A stretch of 17,156 nt of DNA from assembly GCA_003660865.1 (NCBI GenBank), contig QMVA01000011.1, positions 1-17,156 on the forward strand, written 5' to 3'. Positions 1 to 5,918 of this stretch are shown piece after piece. This DNA is from Candidatus Nanohalarchaeota archaeon (GTDB lineage: Archaea > EX4484-52 > B79-G9). Numbering within the stretch: the first letter of the stretch is position 1; each line of letters starts with the position of its first letter. Position numbers and translations under genes: made by a program. The notes under the pieces were generated by a model. That model made no database searches. It saw nothing but the letters and a program-made list of their open reading frames with translations, and was not told the origin of the DNA.

Positions 1-1251
1 CCCTTTCCCCTTCACAATCTCAGCGCGAATCCTCTGCTCATTCTCAAACACACTCATCGCGCGATTAGCAACCTCAACCGCATCCATAGCAGGCACAACA
101 ACAACTCCGTTATCATCACCCACAACAAAATCACCATCACACACATCCTGCCCACCACAATTTACGCGCACACCAATCTCACCAAACCCCTTCGCCTCAC
201 CGGCATTAGGCCGGACATAGCGCGCAAAAGCGCAAAAATCCAGCTTCCGAATCTCATCAATATCACGAATAGTCCCATCAATAACAACCCCCGAAACACC
301 GCGCCCAACAGCACTATGACTCGCAAGCTCACCCCACAAAGCAATATCACCGCCATCAGCATCAATCACAATAACATCACCCTTTTTAGCACCATCAATC
401 GCGCGGACAGGCTTCGACCAGTCCCCATTCATCGCACGGACAGTAACAGCACAGCCAACCATCTTGCGCCCTAAAGTCAGAGGCAAAATCCCGCTCATCG
501 CACCCCGGCCATGCATAGCATCACAGATATTAGGAGTAGAAACCTTCAAAAAAATCCCACGAGCCTCATCCAGCTTATGCGCACGCCTGTCAACACCCTT
601 GAAACCACCGGAAAGACACGCGAAAATCTCATCAACCGCAACACCAACATCATCCCTCTTGGTAATTGCACTGCCTATAATCAAAATATCCGCACCCATA
701 CGCCGCGCATCAACAACACTACAAGCATCAAGCCCACCCGCAACAGCAACAGGAACACCAACCGCTTCTTTTAGCGAAGAAAGATTCTCATCAACAACAG
801 ACCCCCTCATCTGCTCATCAATACTCAGATGCGACACAACATAAGATGCACCCATCGCCTCAACATCCCGCGCCCGATTAACAACCATGTCATGAGCAAC
901 ACCAAGCAAATCAACCATAATCTTAACACCATACCTCTGCGCTTCCTTCACAGCATCAACAATAGTAGAATCATCAGACATCCCAAGAACAACAACAACA
1001 TCAGCACCAGCCTTCGCCGCAATCTCAACCTCTGTGGCCCCGGTATCAACAATCTTCATATCAGCAACAATAACAGTCTTTGGAAAAGCCCGCCGAAACT
1101 TACGCACACACTCAAGCCCCTCCGCCTTGATAAGCGGCGTACCAACCTCAAGCCAGTCAACACCCTTAGCAACACAGACCTCAGCAACCTTCATAGCCCT
1201 GTCAAAATCAACAAAATCCAAAGCCACCTGAACAATAGGCCTTTCACCCAT
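1..1251 (-). CDS. Bifunctional 3-hexulose-6-phosphate synthase / RraA-like protein (3' end beyond window)
   Basis: The frame is open from ATG at 1251 to the left edge (417 codons visible, no stop), so the C-terminus is missing. Residues about 1-212 form an orotidine-decarboxylase-like TIM barrel of the HPS family: the metal/substrate motif D64-M-K66-I-V-D69 is intact, followed by AGADVVVVLG and the phosphate-binding region AGGLDA...IIGSAIT. HPS joins formaldehyde and ribulose 5-phosphate, or runs backwards to supply ribulose 5-phosphate in archaea lacking the oxidative pentose pathway. Residues about 230-417 are RraA-like, with WGELAS (306-311) and DGTIRD (325-330); R329-D330-x2-E333 resembles metal-dependent RraA-family aldolases, so 'ribonuclease regulator' is probably a misleading name for this half. 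The same fusion order is known in other archaea. The start overlaps the preceding gene by 8 bases, so translation is probably coupled. The fusion is certain; the activity of the RraA half is inference. Confidence 0.92.
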   Translation of the reverse strand, partial: MGERPIVQVALDFVDFDRAMKVAEVCVAKGVDWLEVGTPLIKAEGLECVRKFRRAFPKTVIVADMKIVDTGATEVEIAAKAGADVVVVLGMSDDSTIVDAVKEAQRYGVKIMVDLLGVAHDMVVNRARDVEAMGASYVVSHLSIDEQMRGSVVDENLSSLKEAVGVPVAVAGGLDACSVVDARRMGADILIIGSAITKRDDVGVAVDEIFACLSGGFKGVDRRAHKLDEARGIFLKVSTPNICDAMHGRGAMSGILPLTLGRKMVGCAVTVRAMNGDWSKPVRAIDGAKKGDVIVIDADGGDIALWGELASHSAVGRGVSGVVIDGTIRDIDEIRKLDFCAFARYVRPNAGEAKGFGEIGVRVNCGGQDVCDGDFVVGDDNGVVVVPAMDAVEVANRAMSVFENEQRIRAEIVKGKG

Positions 1252-2026
1252 TCAATTCACCCCCACAGGCAGCCAGAGAAAGCCTATCGCGCATAGCAGT
1301 AAACATCAAAGAAAGATTCTTCTGATTATCAAACTCATCCACAATTCCACGAAGCTGCGCATCATCAAACCCCTTAAGCCTCTCAATCTCAGAACAAAGC
1401 AAAGGATAACACCGGACAATATTATCAACAATCGTAACATCCGCTGCCTGCGCACTCCTCGAAAACGGGCTCAAATCAACAGTAACAACAGTCTTACCCA
1501 TCGCGCGAAGCGCCTGTGTCCTGTCCCCGTCTTCAAGCGGCACAAGCACAACATCAGCACAAAAAATACCCGAAGCACTCACCCTACCACGCTCATGCAG
1601 AAGCCCGGGAATCCTTTCAGAAGCATCATCGGAAACCCCAAGAACCGAAGAAGCACCGCCATCAACCAAAATCTTACGAACTGCATCCTCCCTCTCACGA
1701 CTCCGGTAAAACAAATTAACCTCAACAGGACACAAAAGCAGTCTGGAAAGCGTCACAATATCACCCACAACAAGCGCCGCCGCATTCCCATTGACAGAAA
1801 TGACAGGCTTTTTGGCAAGCAAAAGCACACAAGCCGCAGCCTTAATTGCCTTCAGCGCAACATCATGCGTCCTCTCACCAAGAATATAATCAAACGCCTC
1901 GCCCCTCCCCTGCGCAATCAGCCCCTCGCACGCAACAGCACCACCCCTAAACCCCGAAACCAGTTTCTCGCGCACCATAAGCGACTCATAGCGCGGATGC
2001 GACTTAGGAATATCAACCATAACCAT
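1244..2026 (-). CDS. 4-phosphopantoate--beta-alanine ligase (archaeal phosphopantothenate synthetase)
   Basis: This 260-residue cytosolic enzyme performs the ATP-dependent joining of 4-phosphopantoate and beta-alanine to 4'-phosphopantothenate, the archaeal counterpart of bacterial PanC. It is recognised by the N-terminal IPKSHPRYESL, the FRGGAVACEGLIAQGRGEA segment, the substrate-site stretch VNGNAAAL, the central LFYRSRERED region, and the C-terminal half with LEDGDRTQALR, VDLSPFSRSAQ and TIVDNIVR, in the order and length (about 250-260 residues) of the archaeal family formerly called DUF137. I chose ATG 2026 because it shares its A with the TGA stop of pantoate kinase (TGATG). An in-frame GTG at 2029 and ATG at 2020 are alternatives; 2020 would begin nearer the conserved SHPRY. 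It lies third in the panD operon and makes the product that joins the two other enzymes' outputs. Confidence 0.95.
   Translation of the reverse strand: MVMVDIPKSHPRYESLMVREKLVSGFRGGAVACEGLIAQGRGEAFDYILGERTHDVALKAIKAAACVLLLAKKPVISVNGNAAALVVGDIVTLSRLLLCPVEVNLFYRSREREDAVRKILVDGGASSVLGVSDDASERIPGLLHERGRVSASGIFCADVVLVPLEDGDRTQALRAMGKTVVTVDLSPFSRSAQAADVTIVDNIVRCYPLLCSEIERLKGFDDAQLRGIVDEFDNQKNLSLMFTAMRDRLSLAACGGELNG
1257..1264 (-). promoter_or_regulatory. Ribosome binding site for the HPS-RraA gene
   Basis: GGGGGTGA on the minus strand lies five bases before the ATG at 1251 and matches the archaeal 16S 3'-end complement (GGTGA). It sits inside the coding sequence of phosphopantothenate synthetase, fixes the downstream start, and supports translation re-initiation within one transcript. 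Confidence 0.7.
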
Positions 2027-2898
2027 CACAACAATTCAGGGAGCCTGTAGCCGACCTTAGTCTTAAAAACACAGCCCACACCCTCTAATTCATCAAGCAC
2101 CTTTTTATTCATATCGCGACCAACAAAAACAAATCCACTCTCACCAAGCATAGTCTGGGAAGCAAAACACCCCTCGATCCTATTCAGCCTCCGGATAACA
2201 TCCAAAAGCCGCCCTGAACCAAACCCTGCCTTCTGTGAAAACTCAACCGAACACTTCATAAAATTCTCAAACACAGGATCGCAAAACAGCCTCTCCAAAA
2301 CATCATCAGCAACCACATTCAACTCAGAAAAACCATCCTTCCCAATAACCTCATTCGTATCAACCCCCCCAAACGAAAAACAGACCAGATCACGCATCTC
2401 AGTATCAACATTCTCAATCACACAATAACCAGGCGCACCTTCCTTCTTCCTCAACTCAACCCCACCGAAAAGCATCGGTCCAACATCACCAAGACCAGTA
2501 CCGCACTCAACCTCAGCCGCATGCGCCGCCCGCCCGATATCACAAACACTCATCCCAAGAGAAAAAACCTCATTAAGACACATCCCGACCCCAACAGCAC
2601 AGGCACCGGACACACCAAACCCTGCCCCGCAAGGCAGCTTCGTAACATGGCGAACAACAATCCTCTTGCCCTTCAAAACACCCATCTTCTTTATCACAGA
2701 AAAAGACACGCAAAAATCAGTCATCTCACCATTAAGATACACAACCACACCGGACCCCGCACAAGTCTCAACCGAAGTTTCAACTCCCTCATCAATCACA
2801 ATACCTGCTCCGCGGGAACCGGAGCGCAGCACATCATCATGCACACACACCCTGAAGATACACGAAATATGCCCCGGACAATAAGCTCTGGCATTCAT
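2026..2898 (-). CDS. Pantoate kinase (GHMP superfamily)
   Basis: This protein phosphorylates pantoate to 4-phosphopantoate using ATP, the archaeal replacement for the first half of the bacterial pantothenate route. Its 290 residues begin with NARAYCPGHIS, then GSRGAGIVIDEGV (27-39), the family's N-terminal substrate region, and the GHMP ATP-binding glycine loop LPCGAGFGVSGA (88-99). AAHAAEVECGTGLGDV and GGVELRKKEGAPG follow as in archaeal pantoate kinases. I chose ATG at 2898, five bases after the panD stop and preceded by GAAGTGATT as a weak binding site. A longer in-frame TTG at 2916 would overlap panD and adds residues before the conserved start. The gene ends in the TGATG junction with the synthetase. 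It contains many cysteines for a cytosolic kinase (several in the first 110 residues), which may mean a reducing, anaerobic cell; that is inference. Confidence 0.93.
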   Translation of the reverse strand: MNARAYCPGHISCIFRVCVHDDVLRSGSRGAGIVIDEGVETSVETCAGSGVVVYLNGEMTDFCVSFSVIKKMGVLKGKRIVVRHVTKLPCGAGFGVSGACAVGVGMCLNEVFSLGMSVCDIGRAAHAAEVECGTGLGDVGPMLFGGVELRKKEGAPGYCVIENVDTEMRDLVCFSFGGVDTNEVIGKDGFSELNVVADDVLERLFCDPVFENFMKCSVEFSQKAGFGSGRLLDVIRRLNRIEGCFASQTMLGESGFVFVGRDMNKKVLDELEGVGCVFKTKVGYRLPELL

Positions 2899-2903
2899 TG
2901 CAA

Positions 2904-3245
2904 TCACTTCACACAATTATTCTCATCAACAAAAACAACCCTCTGCCTGAACTCACGAAGCTCAGGCTCATCATAAACCCCAAAAGAAGCAATAATCACA
3001 ATATCCCCTGCATCACACAGAAGCGCAGCACTCCCATTGACACAAACACATCCCGCATCGCCGCGAATTGCATAAGTAACAAAGCGCTTGCCATTAGTAA
3101 CATTCCACACATGCACCTTCTCAAAAGGCAAAATACCCGCTTCATCAAGCAATCCCGGGCACACAGAAATACTCCCCTCATAATCCCTATCCGTACCAGT
3201 AACAGTAGCCCTGTGAATCTTAGACTTGCACATAAACCTCTTCAT
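2904..3245 (-). CDS. panD: Aspartate 1-decarboxylase, pyruvoyl-dependent (bacterial-type PanD)
   Basis: PanD decarboxylates L-aspartate to beta-alanine for coenzyme A synthesis. With ATG at 3245 the proenzyme is 113 residues and aligns without gaps to E. coli numbering over the first 60 positions: K9, the self-cleavage site G24-S25 (in YEGSIS, where S25 becomes the pyruvoyl group), R54, T57 and Y58 all fall at their classical places. The motifs KSKIHRATVTG, NVTNGKRFVTYAI, VNGSAA and GDIVIIASF are diagnostic. An upstream in-frame start at 3308 was rejected because it would add 21 hydrophobic residues absent from the family and shift the cleavage site. The gene is first in the operon with its own probable promoter. 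Most studied archaea instead make beta-alanine with a PLP-dependent, glutamate-decarboxylase-like enzyme, so this gene was probably acquired from bacteria; no separate maturation factor is visible nearby. Confidence 0.96.
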   Translation of the reverse strand: MKRFMCKSKIHRATVTGTDRDYEGSISVCPGLLDEAGILPFEKVHVWNVTNGKRFVTYAIRGDAGCVCVNGSAALLCDAGDIVIIASFGVYDEPELREFRQRVVFVDENNCVK

Positions 3246-3266
3246 AAAATAGATATTCAGCACCCT

Positions 3267-3280
3267 GACTTTTAAACCTT
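3267..3280 (-). promoter_or_regulatory. Probable TATA box for the panD operon (leaderless)
   Basis: The minus strand reads AAGGTTTAAAAGTC here. The TTTAAAA core is centred about 28 bases before the panD ATG, the usual TATA-to-transcription-start distance in archaea, so transcription would begin at or next to the start codon. A GGTG further upstream of the ATG is too distant (15 bases) to be a convincing ribosome site, which fits a leaderless mRNA. Confidence 0.5.
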
Positions 3281-3314
3281 CCGAAAACACCAATAAAACA
3301 TACGTCAAATGTCG

Positions 3315-3372
3315 AAAAAAGAAACAACATATCTACATAAAATAACCCAAAGAACACTTCCCAAGGAAAAAA
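3315..3372 (-). terminator. Possible T-run termination zone after the zinc-ribbon gene
   Basis: On the minus strand two T6 runs (3372-3367 and 3320-3315) follow the stop codon at 3406 within 100 bases, and the intervening DNA is T-rich with no strong hairpin. Archaeal RNA polymerase terminates at such U-tracts without needing a stem. This would separate the zinc-ribbon transcript from the panD operon, but the evidence is composition only in a T-rich strand. Confidence 0.3.
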
Positions 3373-3405
3373 CATTCAACAAACAGAAAGACAAAACAGG
3401 CACAC

Positions 3406-4503
3406 TCACTTTTTCCCGCAAAAAGGACAATAAGCCAAATCCACATATTTCAGATTCTTACACTTTAAACATTTGGTCTTTACCTGTCTCCCGCACTTTG
3501 CACAATACACTTCTGCCAACTCCAGATTAAATCCGCAATTAGGGCATTTATTATCCTTCAAATACCTGTAGGCAACCCTCTTTGGATCATAGACCTTCTT
3601 CTGGATATAATACACAATTCCCCCCAGAAGGACAATTACCACCACAACAGAACCATAATACACCAGGTATTTCAATATCGAAACACTCATCAGAACACGA
3701 AATATCTCCGCAAACCACTCCATCGGCAAAATCTCATACAAAAAAACCAACACAACCTGCAAAAACAATATCGTTGACGCAAAGAATATCGACGTAATAA
3801 TTATTGTGTAAGGGCTGTCTTTCTTCTTGTACTTCAGATAAAGAAACAAGAACACCCCGAAAAAAGGCAGTACAAACAACAACTTTAAGACAAACACTTT
3901 AACATTATAATAAGCAATTTGAGTCTTATAATCATCCCTGGCTTCATCATACAACACCTCAAGCCGGTCAAGATCTGGCCTGATTTTTTGAATTAACAGA
4001 TCACGTTCAGAAATCATCTGTCCGATTTCAGAACTCAGCACATCATTAGAAGATTCCAGCGAACCTATCCGCGATTTAATCTCAGATTTATCCAATAACG
4101 GCTCTTCATCAGCAATTACCTCCTGCAGACTGACATCATACTCTCCCAACAGACCACTGATTTTATACTCATTTAAATCAACCAGTTGCTCTTTGTTATT
4201 GATGACTCTATTTAATCCAATAATCCTATCAATATCATGCTCAATATTCAGATATATGACATCCAGGCCATACTTCTTATCCATTTCATTAAACGAGCAA
4301 GATCGCTTATAGGTCATAGACTCTATATCTTCTAAATACAAACAAAAGCTTGGACTATCAGGTCTATCTGGAATCTCTTTGATATCAGAAAATACAGTCT
4401 GACCAATCACAAACAGAAAAACAAACAACGCAGCCAAAATAAGATATCCTAACTTTGACGTCCTCTTCTCACTAATCTCTGTATACGTATCTTTCTCCAC
4501 CAT
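3406..4503 (-). CDS. Membrane protein with coiled coil and C-terminal double zinc ribbon, function unknown
   Basis: I do not recognise a family for this 365-residue protein. A short charged N-terminus is followed by a hydrophobic helix at about 19-38. A soluble region of about 160 residues follows, rich in E/D/L and likely coiled coil at about 140-198. Three further helices lie at about 201-223, 232-257 and 275-300, then a basic segment (QKKVYDPKRV). The tail from 320 has four CxxC knuckles at C320/C323, C334/C337, C345/C348 and C359/C362, spaced as two zinc ribbons. With an even helix count the N-terminus and ribbons would be on the same, presumably cytosolic, side and the coiled coil outside. 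The gene is divergent from ald and upstream of, but not evidently co-transcribed with, the panD operon. Zinc-ribbon tails of this type often bind nucleic acid or protein partners; any role here is a guess. Confidence 0.85.
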   Translation of the reverse strand: MVEKDTYTEISEKRTSKLGYLILAALFVFLFVIGQTVFSDIKEIPDRPDSPSFCLYLEDIESMTYKRSCSFNEMDKKYGLDVIYLNIEHDIDRIIGLNRVINNKEQLVDLNEYKISGLLGEYDVSLQEVIADEEPLLDKSEIKSRIGSLESSNDVLSSEIGQMISERDLLIQKIRPDLDRLEVLYDEARDDYKTQIAYYNVKVFVLKLLFVLPFFGVFLFLYLKYKKKDSPYTIIITSIFFASTILFLQVVLVFLYEILPMEWFAEIFRVLMSVSILKYLVYYGSVVVVIVLLGGIVYYIQKKVYDPKRVAYRYLKDNKCPNCGFNLELAEVYCAKCGRQVKTKCLKCKNLKYVDLAYCPFCGKK

Positions 4504-4527
4504 ACTAATAATATAATAAACTAAAGT

Positions 4528-4535
4528 TTATAAAA
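4528..4535 (-). promoter_or_regulatory. Probable TATA box for the zinc-ribbon membrane gene (leaderless)
   Basis: TTTATAAA, a perfect palindrome, is centred about 28 bases before the ATG at 4503. No Shine-Dalgarno-like sequence precedes that ATG; the leader region is almost pure A/T. Both facts fit a leaderless archaeal transcript starting at or near the A of ATG. Confidence 0.5.
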
Positions 4536-4568
4536 ACAAAATTTCCAAAAGCCCATTGATGATATTGC

Positions 4569-4580
4569 ACCATTTATGGT
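4569..4580. promoter_or_regulatory. Inverted repeat between divergent promoters, possible operator
   Basis: ACCAT-TT-ATGGT forms two five-base arms around a two-base centre. It lies in the divergent region roughly 45 bases from the minus-strand TATA box and 90 bases from the ald TATA box, a plausible position for a regulator serving either gene. The arms are short enough to arise by chance, so this is tentative. Confidence 0.25.
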
Positions 4581-4667
4581 CAGAGCCTTAATCAATTGAG
4601 CATCATAACATTAATCACTTACCAATATACGTCAAACGCCGAACAGCCAAAAAAAAACCAACTCAGA

Positions 4668-4675
4668 TATATAAA
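4668..4675 (+). promoter_or_regulatory. Probable TATA box for ald
   Basis: TATATAAA is a near-consensus archaeal TATA box. Transcription would start near 4697-4700, giving a leader of about 40 bases that contains the strong ribosome binding site at 4729. The segment to its left includes an A8 tract (4650-4657) but no clear BRE. Confidence 0.55.
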
Positions 4676-4728
4676 CCTAAAGACACACTTGAATACCTTA
4701 TCAAAAAAAACAGGACAAAAATCAACAC

Positions 4729-4734
4729 AGGAGG
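4729..4734 (+). promoter_or_regulatory. Strong Shine-Dalgarno site for ald
   Basis: AGGAGG lies six bases before the ATG at 4741 and fixes the ald start. It is the only full consensus site seen in the window and contrasts with the leaderless-looking starts of panD and the zinc-ribbon gene. Confidence 0.8.
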
Positions 4735-4740
4735 ATTCTA

Positions 4741-5886
4741 ATGAACATCGGCACAGTAAAAGAAATCAAAAACAATGAAACAAGAGTAGGCATAACACCG
4801 GACAACGCAAAAAAATTGACAGAAACAGGCCACACCGTACTCATAGAAAAAGACGCAGGAAAAGAAGCAGGCTACGAAGACGACGCATACATCTTCAAAG
4901 GCGCAACAATAGCCACCAAAGAAGACATCTTCAAGACATCAGACATAATAGTAAAAGTAAAAGAGCCAATGCCTGAAGAATACCCATATCTCGAACTCAT
5001 GAAAGGAAAGACACTATACACATTCCTCCACCTCGCAGCAGCAGAAAAACAACTCACACTAGAACTCCTCAAAAACAAAATAACAGGAATCGCCTACGAG
5101 ACAGTAACAGACGAAAACAACCGCCTCCCACTTCTGACCCCCATGAGCGAAACCGCAGGAGTCCTCGCAATCCAGTACGGCGCACAATACCTCCAGAAAA
5201 AATACAATGGCAAAGGACTAACCCTCGGAAAAATAACAGGAGCGCCCCAAGCACACGTAGTAATAGTAGGTGGGGGCACAGCCGGCGCAAAAGCCACAGA
5301 AACCGCGGCAGGCCTGGGCTCAAACGTAACCCTCCTTGAACTAAACGACAAAAGAATCGAACACCTAAAAGAAAAATTCAAGAACATTGAAAACATAACC
5401 ATCACAAAATCAACACCCGAAACAGTCAGAGACATAGTAAAAACAGCAGACCTTCTAATCGGTGCAGTCCTCGTACCCGGCAACAGGGCACCGACAGTAA
5501 TAACAGAAGACATGGTGCGCTCAATGGAAAAAGGCACAGTCCTCATAGACATCGCAATAGACCAGGGCGGCTGCATCTGGGGCTCAAGACCAACATCCCA
5601 CGACAACCCGATATACTACATAGACAACAAAATATACTGCTGCATAACAAACATGCCAGGACAGGTCCCCCACCAGTCAACAAAAGCACTCACAAGCGCA
5701 ACAATAAAATACCTGAAAGACATGGCAGACACAGGCATACAGGAACTGATTAGGCAGGATAAGTATTTTAGGGCGGGAGTAAACACTATCGCAGGCAAAC
5801 TGACAAACAAGGCAGTAGCAGAAGTGCTCAACCTTGAATACACGCCAATAGAAGATGTTCTCACAGATTCTCAACCCATCCACTAA
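4741..5886 (+). CDS. ald: Alanine dehydrogenase
   Basis: This 381-residue enzyme interconverts L-alanine and pyruvate plus ammonium with NAD(H), linking amino-acid nitrogen to pyruvate in the cytosol. The N-terminal half has the family signature KEIKNNETRVGITP with substrate arginine R15, K74 in VKVKEP, and the catalytic histidine H97 in TFLHLA. MSETAG is followed by the Rossmann fold with VGGGTAG (176-182) and the acidic E200 at the end of strand two, typical of NAD specificity. The catalytic aspartate D274 is in IDIAIDQGG, and NMPGQVPHQST closes the active site. Length and all catalytic residues agree with functional enzymes of about 370 residues. It starts at an ATG behind AGGAGG and has its own promoter. 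Codons end mostly in A or C, unlike the G/T-rich minus-strand genes. argS follows after 32 bases and may share the transcript. Confidence 0.96.
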   Translation: MNIGTVKEIKNNETRVGITPDNAKKLTETGHTVLIEKDAGKEAGYEDDAYIFKGATIATKEDIFKTSDIIVKVKEPMPEEYPYLELMKGKTLYTFLHLAAAEKQLTLELLKNKITGIAYETVTDENNRLPLLTPMSETAGVLAIQYGAQYLQKKYNGKGLTLGKITGAPQAHVVIVGGGTAGAKATETAAGLGSNVTLLELNDKRIEHLKEKFKNIENITITKSTPETVRDIVKTADLLIGAVLVPGNRAPTVITEDMVRSMEKGTVLIDIAIDQGGCIWGSRPTSHDNPIYYIDNKIYCCITNMPGQVPHQSTKALTSATIKYLKDMADTGIQELIRQDKYFRAGVNTIAGKLTNKAVAEVLNLEYTPIEDVLTDSQPIH

Positions 5887-5918
5887 ATATAAAAAACCCA
5901 AAACAAGAATTAATACCT

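Noticed and set aside
464..1296. Plus-strand frames opposite the HPS-RraA gene
   Set aside because: The minus strand carries a continuous, clearly homologous protein. The plus-strand translations are low-complexity Asn/Thr/His/Ser-rich antisense products.
3246..3308. Upstream in-frame start giving PanD 21 extra hydrophobic residues, perhaps a signal peptide
   Set aside because: The start at 3245 places the cleavage site exactly at G24-S25, PanD is cytosolic, and the putative TATA box lies inside the extension.
4645..4700. A-rich tracts before ald as a replication origin or riboswitch
   Set aside because: Only short A runs and a TATA box are present; no origin-box repeats or paired stems were found.
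5094..5606. Minus-strand 170-codon frame inside ald
   Set aside because: Antisense to a well-conserved enzyme, with no motifs; the strand bias lowers stop-codon frequency opposite real genes.
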